A stretch of 64,000 bases of DNA, taken from the NCBI GenBank assembly GCA_002007465.1, contig LNAC01000350.1:424014-488013 (forward strand), given 5' to 3'. A model generated the notes under the pieces. That model made no database searches. It saw only the letters and a list, made by a program, of their open reading frames with translations, and was not told the DNA's origin. Positions 1 to 13,540 of the stretch are shown here, one piece after another. The stretch's first letter is position 1; every line of letters starts with the position of its first letter. Position numbers and translations under genes: made by a program. Origin of the DNA: Ailurus styani. Lineage: Eukaryota > Chordata > Mammalia > Carnivora > Ailuridae.

Positions 1-3000
1 TACTCAAGTTGTTTTATCTGTGTAAATCATTACACACATTATAAGGAGAGTCTAAAATGTCTAAGCATTTAAGAGCACTTGTTTCATTAAACTTGCACAA
101 ATGAATTTTGTGGTAGCCACTTAACAGTTCATCTTTATATCTTGAAGAGCATATTTTGGAGGGAAAACGTAACATTAAGGAATACAGTTCCCACAAGTCA
201 TCAGAGAAGTGCAACACTTACGTAGTAAAGATATCTCTTTCCTGAGAAAAACGTAACCGAAAGAGGGTTGTGTTAAGATTTGATAATGAATAAACTCTCC
301 TATGATTTTTGTGTGTTTGTGGCAAAGAAATTAAACTAGTAAATACCAGTCAGTGTGGCTTAGAGAAGCAAGCAGGGATTAGAAGAAAAATCAACAAAAC
401 CCCTGCATTTATTGTAATAAATTCAAAACATTATATAAAATATAGACATATGGTTAAACATTTTAGAAACTATTGACTGTAAGTGATAGATACTTCTGTT
501 AAAAATGGGTTTTAGCTGTCCTACATTATTTATCAATGGTAATTAGAAGAAAAAAGTGAAAGTAAGAGCTAATAAAATATGGATTTATGATATAGGTTAA
601 AAACTAAAAATTGTTTAACCTAATATCCAAGCACAGTGTAATTAATTTCAGAAAAAATTAATACACATACATATGCATATTAAAAATACACAAAACCCTT
701 TTCAAATACATGTTTTGAATTTGGCTCTGAGCTTAATTGGAAAGCTTTTTGGAGAAAAAAAACATGAAGCTTCTTCCTATGTGCTTATTGCTACCATAGT
801 AATTATCTACAAAGAATATGTGATGATGATAAACTTCATTACTCAATAACATTAGTAAACATTAAAATATTTAAAGAATATTGTACTGCATTATGGTTTA
901 TTCTATTTAAATCTCACAATTACAGCAGCCTTTTCTTCTTGTATTTCACTATGGGATGAATTGCTAGGATTTGATAATCTGCTGCTAATGCAAACTGATA
1001 TTATAGTCATATGACCTAATTAAACATCAGGATTCATATTTAAAATATATAATTATCAGAGTGTCATTTTTAAAAATGTAATTACTAGTTTCTACTTTAA
1101 TAGCAAAAATTGATGTGCATATAAACAGACTATGGAAAGTTTCCAGGAAAATGTTTTTCTTCTCTGATTGTAAAGAAACAATGAAAAATATAAGTGTTGA
1201 AACCCATCATTAATATTATTTTCATGGAACGAATTCCCTTGTCTTTCATCATTGTGAAAATTTCAGCTTTCAGAAGTATATTACATGTCATTTCTTATTG
1301 TCACTTGGAATCCATTCATCTTTCTTTATAGGAACATATTTTCATTTCTGGCGTTTAAGAAATCCATGCACAACACTAGCGTGATAAGTAAGTGAAGAAA
1401 CAAACTCCCATTATTTTAAAACAAAACAGACTCAAAGATTTGGGGCTTTGGGGAGGAATTTTTCATTTCTGAATTGCACAAAATCATTTATAATTACCTC
1501 TTAGTGATTTCAATATCACAAATCCCTTCTGATTAGCCCTCTTTAAAAAAGAGACGAACTCGCTTTAGAATTGTTTGGCCCTGTTGGAAGCCCTGTCTTA
1601 GAGAACGACAGATTATGTAATTAAGTTGAATCGTGTATTTTCCATAGAAACAAGGCATGATACTGGAACTGATGCAAGCTATATGCTCATTTCTATATTT
1701 AGGCTGCTCAACGTCAACAGGGCAGCCATCCACTGACCGACCAACCAAGACTTAAGGCATCATATGTAGCTTTTCAATTTTGAAAATATGGAAAGACCAA
1801 AAAAAAAGAAGTGACTATAGAAACGGCTGATGAAACGTAACCCTTTTAAAGAACTATTCTTTGTTCCTTGAGTGAGCATCCCCTCAAATAGTATTTTCTC
1901 ACTTACAGGATTGATTTGCTTAGAGTGCAGTATAGAGAAATCTGGGGAAATAGTTAAGTTTAGCATCCAAAAAAGAGATCCAGGCAAAAAAGCAAAAATG
2001 TAAGTTCACAGAGGAACATGTGCCAAGCACCTCCAGAACTTTGTAAGTGAAAATGCAAATGCAATGTTTAAGAAAAATGCTCCTTTGTTTTTTCAAATGT
2101 GAAGTGTCACCTAGAGATTGCAAGGTTAAACCAGTCCTTGCTGAGACTACATCTAACACACAATAGCAGTAGGAAGGAAACAAATCGCTGAAGACTTCTC
2201 AGCATTAGATTATTTTTATCTTTGAATTAAGAACACTATTTCTTACTGGGCTTTATCTTTGGATTCTCGTATTTCTACTTTTTACCACCAAACCACAGTT
2301 GTAGTCCTAAATACCCAGTTTTGTTGTATTTTGAAACCCTCTGCACTACACTCTAATTGAAAGTATACTATTTATTTACATTTTACCGATACAATCACAA
2401 TGAAAATTCAGTGTCACAAAACCCCCTCAAAACAAAAGGGGCCAAAAAACTTGTTAATGGTTGTACAAGATCTAGTGTATATATTGTCTAGAATAAGTCA
2501 TCAGGAATCAATGAACCTCCATCTTGTAATGATTCTTTTAAACCAACAGCAAGGGATTATTTATAGACTTGGTTCTATACCAAAATTTAAAATTTGTAAC
2601 TAATTGCTGTCTAAGTGTTGAACTTACATTTAACATAAAGAATAGGACCGCATGAGGAAAAATAACATTAAAAAGACTAAAGAAAAACATTTGACATAGA
2701 AATCTATAATCCAAATAATTGCAATTATAATTACTACTTCTTTCTCCAGGATAACTGTAGATTTAATACAAATATACAGAGAGACACAACAATTTTCTTT
2801 GAGGCCTATATAAAGTCATCTATAAATCTATAGATTCATCTTTTGAATTTGTACAAAATGATGTTGATTATTAGTTCTTTCACATACATTTTATTTATGT
2901 GTGTGTGAAAAATATTTAAAGCTATGAAGATGATCTTACAATTCTAACCATATAGATTTTAGATTCAAGCAGACTGAAAATTTGAAACAAAACTTGATCC

Positions 3001-3260
3001 CAATATTTATCTCATGTTCTGCCGTAGACATCATTTTAATGGCATACTGGAACAGCAACGGTGAACATTTCTGAGAATATGACTTTTTTATTAAAATACC
3101 AAATATCATTTGGCATTACGTGATTTCATTTTTAGAAGAATAAGTGGAAGAGTCATTTTTTCTTATGTTATTTTTTTCTTAAAAATAAAAACATCAAAAT
3201 ATTCTGGAATTGGTTTTATAAAGAAGAGAAAACAAACCAAAAACCATACTCACTCACCAT
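1..3260. other. AT-rich intergenic DNA, nothing recognised
   Basis: No exon, RNA gene or repeat family I can name. The short open frames here have no family resemblance and are expected by chance. Confidence 0.5.
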
Positions 3261-3314
3261 TTCAGTTCTGAACGAGGCTCCAGCGGCTCTGACAAATCCA
3301 CTGTGTGTAGTGTT

Positions 3315-3328
3315 CTGCCACCTGGTGG
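3315..3328 (-). promoter_or_regulatory. CTCF-like binding site
   Basis: CTGCCACCTGGTGG on the plus strand is CCACCAGGTGGCAG on the minus strand, which fits the CTCF core consensus at every informative position. It sits alone in AT-rich intergenic DNA about 10 kb beyond the TYW3 3' end. Confidence 0.6.
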
Positions 3329-4214
3329 CTGCTTAGAAAAACTCTAGACAATGTGTTCGGGAGTTCTGTTTCTTTTCCTTTCTTTATCCTCCCCTTTTTG
3401 GAACTAATGAATTAAATTTCAGTTTGACAATATGCCTGTAGCTGTGGGAAACACTGGCTAGTTCATCAGACTTACTAATTCCCTTATTCCTCATTTCAAA
3501 GCATCACTACACATTAGCCACAAGGTTAACAGGAGGTTTGAGTAAGTTATTGGCAATTGTTAAGTGAAATGAAATTAGCCAGAATTTCTTGATTTTTGTA
3601 CAGTGCTTCTTTACCAAAGGAATTAAAAATACTTGATTTAAGTCTTACCATACCCTAGAAAATATGTAGAGGCAGATAAATGAAAAACTGAGGAACAAAG
3701 GAATTCATTAAATGAATGTAATGAGACAGCATTTCTGTGTATTAATGTGAACATTCCCGCTCTACATTACAGGGAAATAAACTTAGTAGACAGTTTGAGA
3801 TGTCATTTCTGTCACTACATCTCATGGATGATGTAAACTACAAGATTCAGCCTTTGAATAATAATCACTTACTAACTGATTATTATACACTGATGAATCA
3901 TTCCCACAATTATATGTGGTGTGTGTTTTTTTTTTTTTAACTTGCTGTCATGAACACACCTAGTGTTCAGAATGTAATTTCTAAATGTCAAGGAACTGGG
4001 GCTTTTCAGCTGATTCTACGATTCTGTGGCAGCACACAATGAACCTAGAACATCTTCTTTGAAAAATAATGAGGAAATGCTTAAAACCTGATGGGAACAT
4101 GTGAAAAGATCACAGAAGCCAACTTGAAGTGGCTCCCATTGTTCACATCTGGGACAATAAAGAATGGTAGCAACAGATTGTAATCCACTGAATAAAACAA
4201 GAATATTTGAATCC

Positions 4215-4216
<2 letters not shown>

Positions 4217-4299
<83 letters not shown>
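4217..4299. repeat. Composite microsatellite (CT)n-(CA)n
   Basis: A run of CT dinucleotides switches directly to CA dinucleotides, about 80 bases in all. The arginine/glutamate and valine/cysteine-rich open frame across it is a repeat artefact. Confidence 0.98.
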
Positions 4300-4301
<2 letters not shown>

Positions 4302-5452
4302 TGAATGGGAAACTTTCTCTTAAAGTAGAATGCCAACTAGTAAATGTAGAAGGAATAAAAGAATGGTAGATTACACTTTTGTAATCATCACGGTAATAAC
4401 TGATTCAAACAAGAATTATGCTAAAGCTATGGGTGAAAGTTTGATGAAGAACAGGTTGCTCACATACTCTTACAGTACATGTCCTACAAATTTCTTATTA
4501 AATATAAAAGGAAAAAATATTACCTTAAGAATGGAGAAATGTGGCAGACACCACATTAACCATATGATCAAAGTTAACGTCACCAATAAGAGAACCTGAA
4601 GTCACATGCCTCCTAAAATTATACATTGACCAGAACTCCTCATTATGTAGTTTTCTTGCCAAAAATGCATTACCTGAATCTAATTGTGAATAAATATGAG
4701 AAAAATATAAACTGATAGCTGTTTTTAAAAACCATCTTCATGTATTTCTCAAACATGTCAGTGTTATGAAGGACAAAGACTTGCTAACTGATTATTAATG
4801 ATTAAAAGAGTCTAAAGAAATATAGAAACTAAATACAATTTAAGTTCCTAAATTGGATCCTCGGTCAGAAAACCAAATTACTAAAAATCGTATCATTGAG
4901 ACAATTGATGAAATTTGAGTAAGATTTGTAGATTATATAATTAGGTTGTATAAATTTCAGATTTCCTGATTTTTATATTTTTGTTGAGATTATATAAGAC
5001 TGTTCTTGTTCTAAGGAAATATGCATTGAAGTATTTAAGGATAACGAAGCATTGTATCTTCAACTTACCCTCAGATGTTTCAGAAACAAGGTTTATATTT
5101 ATGGTATGTATTTATATACCCATATGCATAAATAGAGAGGAAGTCAGAGAGAGATGGAGTAGTCAATTCTGGGTAAAGTATATTCAGAAGTTCTTTATAC
5201 TAGCATAATTTTTCTGTATGTTTGAAATTAATGTCACAATAAAAATCTTTCAAAAGGCTTTCTATAAACAGGACTTTGACCTTTAGTCACAAGATGTATC
5301 TTGGAATCTTGGAATGCTGGATCTGGAAATTTGGGTAACTTGTCAGATACAAAGCACGATATTATGCACACACTGTCCTCTAAGCTTATTTTTTCACCCC
5401 AGACCCTTTATTTTGTCAACCATATAAAGATCTTTCCAAGAAATGAATAGAA

Positions 5453-5646
5453 GGGACGCCTGGGTGGCTCAGTTGGTTGAGCGTCTGCCTTCATCTCAGG
5501 TCATGATCCCAGGGTGACCGGGTGGAGGCCCAATTGGGCTCCCTGCTCAGCAGAGAGTCTGCTTCTCCCTCTCTCTCTCCCCTGCTCGTGTGCTCTTTCT
5601 CTTGCTCACTCTCTCTCAAATAAAAAAAAAAATCTTTAAAAAAAAG
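5453..5646 (+). mobile_element. CAN SINE (tRNA-Lys-derived)
   Basis: Head GGGACGCCTGGGTGGCTCAG, internal 'caggtcatgatcccagggt', CT-rich block and A-rich tail. It is followed after nine bases by the target site of a second SINE. Confidence 0.93.
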
Positions 5647-5668
5647 TGCTTGTTAGAAACCGACAATG

Positions 5669-5881
5669 GGGCACCTGGGTGGCTCAGTGGGTTAAAGCCT
5701 CTGCCTTCAGCTCAGGTCATGATCCCAGGGTCCTGGGATCAAGGCCCACATCCGGCTCTCTGCTCGGCAGGGAGCCTGCTTCCTCCTCTCTCCTCTCTCT
5801 CTGCTTGCCTCTCTGCCTACTTGTGATCTTTCTCTCTGTGTCAAATAAATAAATAAAATCTTTAAAAAAAAAAAGAAAGAA
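5669..5881 (+). mobile_element. CAN SINE with target-site duplication
   Basis: Full-length copy flanked by AGAAACCGACAATG (5655-5668) and AGAAACCAACAATG (5882-5895). The AATAAATAAATAAAATCTTT tail is intact. Confidence 0.95.
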
Positions 5882-7019
5882 AGAAACCAACAATGGGCAA
5901 GGCATCGGAGATACAAAAGTAATAGGAACACACCTTTCTCCCTCAAGTTGTCCAAGTTTAATAGGGTGATGTTGGTGGCTGTATATATGTGCCATTAACA
6001 AGTATCAAGCTACTCCTTGATATGAATGATTCCAGAGGTGTAAACAATGTAAGTAAAAGGATGGGAATGTGCTCTGGGAAAGCATAGATGGAAGAAGTTA
6101 ATTCTGAAGTGGGCTATCAGGAAAGCTTCCAAGAAGAGGCCACATTTGAACTGGGCTTGGATTGATGAGCAGAATCTGAAGAGCATGGATCATCCCAGGC
6201 AGCTGTGTGATGGTGTCCACTATACGATCTTTAATAATGTTATGAGATGGAGAGCTCTGTCAGGGTAGAGTCTTTGTCTTGTCTCTATGTGACTGACACA
6301 TAGTTAGGCACTCCTTACATATTTGTTGAGTAACTATTGTGCAATTGTTGTATACATGTATGAATGGCAAGTGAACAATTTGGTTATTGAGGAAGATTTC
6401 ACTTTCCTCTTATAAGACTTATATTTGGAAGAAGGAGTTTCTTTTTAATTATTATTGGTACAGCTAAAGAAAGTAAGTCATTTCTATGATATACAGACAT
6501 ATGAAAAGTTTAGGTTAATAAATTTGACAGAAATATCTGGAAAAGGGTATATGTAAAGGGAAATAAATTTCTGGAACTTTTAAATAATCTGCCACTGACT
6601 TGAAAATGAACCAAACAGAAATTTTAGAAATAAAATGCAGTCTTTGAAATGTAAAACTCAACAGGCTAGCTAGATAGATTGGGCAGAGTTGAAATGAGAA
6701 TCAGTTTGCTAGCAGATAATCTGAGGGAATGACACAAAATAAAGTTCGTAAACATAAAGAGATGGAGGGTAGGGGTGGATGGAAGGATTGGAGAATAGAT
6801 AGATAAAGTAGGCACAGTATATGACTAATAGTTACCCAAGGAGAGACCAGAGATGAGGAGAGGAATAAACTATGGATTTCAGTTAATAACACTGCATCAA
6901 TATTGGCATATCACTTGTAACAAAAGCACAGCACTGATGTAAGATGGTACAAATGGGAAGCTGAAGTGGGGGCAGAGGGGGAGGGAAGTGTATGAGAACT
7001 CTCTGCACTTTCATGTTTT

Positions 7020-7223
7020 TTATTTTTTAAGGATTTATTTATTTGAGAGAGAGAGAGAGTGCACAAGCATGAGGGAGGGAAGGGGCAGAGGGAGAGAAAA
7101 TCCAAGCAGAATCCACACTAAGCTCAGAGCCTGACCAGGGGCTCGATCTCACGACCCTGAGATCATCACCTGAGCCAAAACCAAGAGTCAGTCCCTTAAT
7201 TGACTGAGCCACCCAGGCGCCCC
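7020..7223 (-). mobile_element. CAN SINE, antisense
   Basis: Reads from a T-rich start and GAGAGAGAGAG tract to GAGCCACCCAGGCGCCCC at its right end, the reverse complement of the SINE head. Fairly diverged. Confidence 0.9.
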
Positions 7224-7539
7224 TGTAATTTCTTTTTGATTTTTCTGTAAACCTAAAACTGCTCCAAAGAAATAAAATGTATTAAAATAAATTAATTAAA
7301 AATAATAATTAAAATAAGTAAATAGGTACACGTGCTATGAGTTAAAGTTTTAACAGAACCATTTTAAAGGCAAAAAGAAAAAGGGCTGAGAGATAAATTC
7401 TCAACAAGAACCGAATGCATAAAAACCCAGTACTTTAAACGGCTGAGTTTAACAACATAAGCATTTGTGGGTATTATAATTTTTTTACACTAAGAGAAAC
7501 CTGCATGTTGAGAACATCATGGTAGAGTAGGGAAAAGAG

Positions 7540-8340
7540 AGGCTTGACGGTCAGAGCCCATGTTTAAAGGCCCCAAATCCTAACCAAACAGATATCCCTT
7601 ATTACACACCCTATAGGCCAGTGTTAGCTTTACTCCCCCTCCCCCACCAGATTCAAGCAGGTCGGGGACCACCCATGGAAGGATGACCACAGCCAGTTCT
7701 CAAGGTTCTTCAGCATCTCACCCATGAGCTTCCACAGCTCCTGTCAAAATGGGGAAAGCCTTTGTTTTCAGAACATGGTCCTCCTCACCACCTTTGCCTT
7801 TTGAAGTCAGGGCTCTGGAAAAGGCTCCATTTCACTTGGTCTGAGTTGAGCCACTGAGCCCTTTGCTTTGCCTTTCAAAATATCATTGATGAGTATTCAG
7901 TCCTGGTACAGTCCCAAATGGCTACCCATGGTCCTGCCACCTCAGGGGTGTTGTGTGAAAGCCGGCAACTTGTCCAGGCCCATCCCACAATCTGTAGCAC
8001 TCTGCCTCTTTCCTAATGGGGGGAGGTAGGCTAAATACCCTGACACTCATTCTCCTCTTCAACTCCAGAAACACCAAGCCTCCAATCCGGGGCCAGACTC
8101 ATGGGTGTCCAACCTGTGCAACTGCCCCAGGCCCCATGCTTGGAAGTATCCGGTACTTGACCTTATGTTCGGTTGTTGCCATTTTGTCACTGAACATTTT
8201 TCTGCAAGGTCTCCTCCCCCCATCTTCTTTTTTGCACTGTCCTCTGCAAATTATGTAGCCAGTCCTGCTCTGATCTCTTGTTTATTGTGTAATATCATAA
8301 CTAACATCATTATGTAGGTTAATTCTTCCTGAAGTTCTAA
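7540..8340. other. GC-richer intergenic segment of unknown origin
   Basis: Noticeably less AT-rich than its surroundings, with no intact frame beyond 80 codons and no splice-site pattern. It may be an old LTR or another repeat; I cannot assign it. Confidence 0.3.
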
Positions 8341-8715
8341 CCAGGGCTTACCAATGCTTGTGGCCACAGAGGTGAGCAGAAAGCCTTGCGACCGCCTTCC
8401 CTCACCTTATCTAAGTGTTGTCCAAGCCCAGTAGAGTCAGATCTTCCAATTTTTAAAGAAAAACTAGAGATGAACTTTAAAAACCTCATCATATTTTAAG
8501 ATATTGGCACAGTTAGGAAAAAATATATTCTGCGTAGGCCAAAACACATCATTTGGCCATTCCTGCAACCACTAGTTTATGACCTCTGGCTTAGAATATT
8601 GAGAACAAAAGCATGTTTTTAAATTTCCCTTCCTATTTCTCAGTAAACTTAACAGTCTTTTTTTTTTTTCTCTTTTAGAACAAAAAGTTAGTTAACTTGT
8701 AGACAATAGGGAGAA

Positions 8716-9680
8716 ATGAATCCAGGCCTTAGGAATAAATGCCTGCCCCCATCCAGGTGGAAGAGAAAGGATTCCCTTCGTTTTGGGTGGACCGGTAATA
8801 ATGAAGACAAAGCACTAGGTAATTCTCAATGGGTTATCTTGCATATTAAATTATCACTAGTTGCCCTGCTGCAGGTATTAATATTCTTGATTGGGCATGT
8901 GAATTGAATATAAAATAATATACCATGCTAAGGAGTGAGTGGGATTCAATGTCCTTTTGGGCTTATGGCCAACACCTGGACTCTCTTCTCTACTACTCTA
9001 TGAGGTCCAGGATAGTTCTGTTACCTTAGATAAAGGGATTAGGAGGCAGCCCCTCTCTTCCTGATTCTATGCACATACTCAGTTTATAAAATTTTTGGAT
9101 ACATAAGTCCCTGTGAGCTCAGTTTAAATGAGTGAATGATTATGAAAACCAATAGATTATGAGCTCTTTAGAGATATTTTTCAACAACAGGATGCATAGT
9201 CATTCCAGCACAGGGTCCTGCTCCCCATTTCTCCCTCTATGCCCCCTTTTCCTATAGTTCTTATTTTAGGGTTTATTTTTTGTTTTTCTTCTCTTTTCAT
9301 CTACCTGCTGGCAGGTATTTCCACATTTTATTCATTAAATTAGAAGAAATGGTCCAGACATTCTGAGACTAAAAGACTTCTTTCCTGCCCAAATTCCCCT
9401 TTGGCAGGACCGCCGTATATGTTAGTAGATAAAAATGTGCACTGCATGCCTTTAAGGGGTGCCATTCATACTGTCATCTGTGGGGAACGTCCCCTTCTGG
9501 AGTTGAACAGAGTTTGAAGAGCACAGCTGTACATATTGTCACTCCGGCTGGCTTTAGACCTAAGAATAAGGACAGTGACTTAAATAACATATTCAAACCT
9601 CCTACTTACCCTCCTATAATGTGTATACACAAAATCTGTCATGTGGATACATTGCAACATCTGATCATGTTACTTTTTTT
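8716..9680. other. Intergenic DNA, nothing recognised
   Basis: No gene or confidently named repeat. The small open frame at 8716-8907 has no family resemblance. Confidence 0.4.
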
Positions 9681-9689
9681 CATTAAATA

Positions 9690-10130
9690 AAAATCTTTGA
9701 TTTTTCTCCCATGCCTTCAAGATTAAGTCTGTTACCACTGGATTCTAAGTGTTGGGTTGATTTTATCACGATCACTTACATGGGTTTAAAAAAATAGATT
9801 CTTGGACTCCAGATTGAAAATTCTAGCTTGAAAGGTCTCAAGTAAAGTCTGGAAGTCGGTGTTCTAAAAAGCAGTCCCCCGAGCCACTACTGGCCTGGGA
9901 ATTTCTGATGTGTAGTCATATTTAGGCAACACTGGTCTGTGTCCTTGGTGGACCCTAAGGCCCTTCACAATTGGGCTTCAACCAATTGGATTCGTTTCAT
10001 ACCATATATTGCATTTCAGCTTTTCTGGAATATTCACCCTCACTGAATGTACCATGCTCTTGGGTACCTCAATTACATTACACATTCTTTCTGTCTGTAA
10101 GAGTTTTTCTTGAATTTTTTTCAGTCAAGT
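9690..10130 (+). mobile_element. L2 LINE fragment
   Basis: Text such as 'aaggcccttcacaattggg' and 'tattcaccctcactgaatgt' follows the order of the L2 3' region. Strongly decayed. Confidence 0.5.
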
Positions 10131-10264
10131 GAACTTGTTTCTTGACTTATAAGACCTAATGAAATGGCATCCTCTTAAATTGTATTTCTAGTACTACCTC
10201 ATCTAGAATCAATTATTCCTGTCTCTAGGCTCTTACAACAGTATGTATTCTAGAGGTGAACGTT

Positions 10265-10475
10265 GGGGTGCCTGGGTGACTCATTTGGTTAAGCATCTGA
10301 CTCTCGGTTTTGGCTCAGGTCACAGTCTCAGGGTGGTGAGATGCAGCCCTGTGCTGCCTCAGGCTCTGCCGTGAGCATAAAGTCTACTTCAGATTCTTTC
10401 CCTCTCCCTCCGCCTCTGTCCCTCCTCCTGCTCACTCTCTCTCTCTCAAATAAATAAATAATTTTTTAAAAAAAA
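10265..10475 (+). mobile_element. CAN SINE
   Basis: Head GGGGTGCCTGGGTGACTCAT, CT block and AAATAAATAAATAA tail. An older copy with many substitutions. Confidence 0.92.
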
Positions 10476-11149
10476 GAAGTGATCTTCAAAAATTGCTGCT
10501 CATATACTCCCCCGAAGTTTTAAAACTATGTACTTAAAGTCATGTTTATTTGCATGTTTACATTCTAAGTTTTAATCACTACCAATGTTATGTCTAACAG
10601 AGTAAAACATCAACTCTTTATAATAAATGCATGTCATCACTTAAAAATAAAAGATCTAAAGTAATCTCAATACCTGTTTTAGGTTAGGTTCTTGCAGAAG
10701 ACACCATACTAGTGCAAGAGATTTATTAAGCAGGCACTCCCAGGAGAAACAGGTAAGGAAATGGGAAAAACATGATAGGAGTCAGGTGAAGACCCAGTCT
10801 CAGCCTGACACGGCTGGAAACTTAAATGGCAATTCCATGTCCAAGTTTATCCCATGTCTGGGCAACAGAGTTGCCTTTTGAAGCTCTGCACTTGTCATTA
10901 TTGGCTAGGAGACAGTGGGTGTGTATGTGACAGCAGGGTGGGAGGTGGATAGGAAACAGATTTCCAAGCTTTTTCTTTCTTTTAGTGGAGAGGCTCCAGA
11001 AGCCTAAAGCGGGAGTAGCAAAGCATAGGAACTGGGAGATGAGGCACAGCACTAAATAAAGGGAATTGTGGCTATTGGGATAGGTTCCAGAGGTGTCAAC
11101 AACATCCTGACAATGTGATGTTACCGATAATTTTAAAAATACATTAGAC

Positions 11150-12290
11150 TTCAGATTCTGGAGGATGGAGTAGATAGGATTTTCCCATTCCTTCCACTAA
11201 GTACAACTAAAAAGTCTGGACATTATACATAAAGCAAACATAAGAAGACTAAAAGGTGAGGAGGGGAAGGTAGACGGGCTAGGCATCTCAGGATCTGAAG
11301 AACAACACAGTGGTAAGTTCTCTGGGGTTCCTTCTTATATCACATATCCTGGACTGGGAACTGAAAAAGCCAGGACCCTGAAATGCCAGTGGGCTCCGAC
11401 CGCCCCCCTGCCACCGCCCCCAAAAAAAGGTCCCAGTAAAAGCCTGCTCTTTCTAGCCAACGAACCAGGAAACCGTGTAACAAGAGACCTCAGAAAGGAA
11501 TAGCTGTACTGCAGAAGCCCCACAGTTAGCTGGAGTTTAGCAGATGGGCAGGTTGGGGCAGGAGTTGGGAGTTACTGTCTCCGAGGTCAGAGCTTCTGGA
11601 ATGGGTGAGATGGCTAGTATGAAGAGAGAAATGCAAGAAAGCTGAAGACAGAAATATGGGAATGCCTACCCGTCATTGCCCTTTGGTTTACAATTAGAGA
11701 ACAATTTAGTAGCTTTAAAAAAAAAAATACACGTGCTTACTGTCCCCCTGAAGAGTCTCAGATCCTTTCTGTATTTTTCCAAAGTTAGAAAGATGATTTT
11801 AAAGTGTAATGAATGCTGAAAACGATTAAGAGTTTCAAGAGAAAAAGATTTGAGAATTCACCATAATCAGGGTAATTTAGAAGAAAGCATTCGGGATGCC
11901 CATGGGCGCAAGGTGATTAACAGCAGCAAATGCTGCAAGTGGCAAGGGGATTGAGGACTCAAACGAGCTTCTTTCTGGAACAATGAAGAAGACTGTGCTG
12001 GAAGACTTCCTAAATGTTGTGGGGATGTTAAAAGAAATTAGAAAAGTAAATATTAGAATCTTATTATAAAAACCTAAAAGAGAGCAATTTGGAGGTATGA
12101 TAGAAAAAGGGAGTGAAGAAAAATCTCAACATCATGGACACCATTCCTGATGAATTTATAAGATAATAGATGTTTTTGAAGTCCATCTATTTAAAAATGA
12201 GAGTGCAAAATGATATGTCCAAAGGCAAGCATCTGGGATGAAAATCTGAACAGAATTTACATAAAAACTTAGACAAATTATAAAAATATT
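11150..12290 (+). mobile_element. Possible old L1/HAL1 5' or ORF1 region
   Basis: A-rich sense strand with ORF1-like tracts such as 'gaagactgtgctggaagact' and purine-rich stretches, but no frame of useful length. Assigned by general texture only. Confidence 0.3.
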
Positions 12291-12299
12291 AGGAAATGC

Positions 12300-13326
12300 C
12301 AAAATCACAACTCAATGTTTACTATGTAGTATAATTTTTTTCTTGACATTCTGAAAATTTTATCCTAGCATTTATTAGTGCTAGGACTAATAGCTTCTCT
12401 TTAAGTATACCTTTTATGATTTGGTACTTTCTGAAAATACAGTATGAAAGCATCATTTTATAATGAAAATAAATGAGAAATAAATAGTAACACATATGCG
12501 AAAGTCTGTTAATAACTTTCTCATTTTTATTTAACATGATGCTGTCAGCACTCCTGTCATGTAAATACAGCAGGTGTCAGAACTATTATACAGAAGAGAA
12601 ATTAGAAGCCTTGGAAACTCAGTGATTTGTTCAAGGACCCCCCAATTTCTGTGCAGCAGTCAAAACTCAGACCCAAGACTTTTGATTCCTTGAAACTTTC
12701 CAAAATAATATATAAGGATTCTATAAAGATTCCTAGATCTTAAGTTATCATTTCTGATTTAGTGGAAAACCAGGCCCACCTCTGTGGCAGAGACCATGCC
12801 CACAGCAAGCTCTGGTTTGTGAGAAATAATGAGAAGAGGGTTCAAGTATCTTGTCCTGAACAAAAAGCATAGCAGTTGTTTTCTCCACAAAGTCAAAAGA
12901 AAGGGAAGGATTTGTTACTGGACTCCACGGTGACAAGAAACAAGCCCATCTCCCCATAGAGGTTGGAGATTTCAAAGTGAAAAAAGAAGTCAAATATTGT
13001 GATGACCTTTACTCAAACATTTCCAATGTTAAGGTTCTCTTGAAAGAGTATCATAATTCTGCTTTGCAGAAGTAGAAATTGAAACTTAAAAAAGAGAGGC
13101 ATTAAAAGTCAATTTTACTTTGCAATGAATCTCTATGTGACTAAAACAAATGGTATTTAATGAGCAAATATTATACACAGCTATTTTTAAAAAGCTAAGG
13201 ATTTCTCTAAAATATAGAGAAATAAATCTTGCTTTTCTGAATGGCTCATACACTCAAACTAAAATACTCTTGTAAAGAGCAGCTTTGTAATATCTATTAG
13301 AAACATTATTCTACCAAGACCGAATC
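12300..13326 (-). other. TYW3: TYW3 3' untranslated region (probable extent)
   Basis: Downstream of the TYW3 stop the minus strand has AATAAA signals at 12531-12526 and 12376-12371, and an ATTAAA at 13161-13156. A MIR-like repeat lies at about 12545-12690. The true cleavage site cannot be chosen from sequence alone. Confidence 0.45.
12545..12690 (+). mobile_element. MIR SINE fragment
   Basis: Contains the decayed MIR core order: small peak, 'agaagagaaattagaagcct', 'gtgatttgttcaagga', then 'caaaactcagacccaagact'. Confidence 0.55.
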
Positions 13327-13540
13327 TTAGTAATCTTCAGGGAAGATGGTAACACTGATGCCTGGGTCATCATCATTTTCACATTCTTTATCATTTTCTT
13401 CAGTAATACGTTTGCCATGTGCTGTTTCTAGGTTTCTTTTCTTCCTACGAGTATATGATGAATTATTTTTGTCTTTGATTTTCTCTTTGGGATGTGAGTT
13501 AGTTTCTTTTTCCAAAGCATGTTGTAGGCAATTATAAAAC
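13327..13540 (-). CDS. TYW3: TYW3 last coding exon (residues 187-257, stop)
   Basis: After acceptor TTTACAG the exon completes Arg187 and encodes [20 protein letters not shown], a Lys/Arg-rich stretch, an acidic run ENDDDPG and the end [10 protein letters not shown], then TAA at 13329-13327. It is separated from exon 5 by an 8.2 kb intron containing an L1 relic. Confidence 0.95.

Noticed and set aside
4016..4336. 106-codon minus frame rich in Val/Cys and Arg/Glu
   Set aside because: It is a translation of the CT/CA microsatellite.
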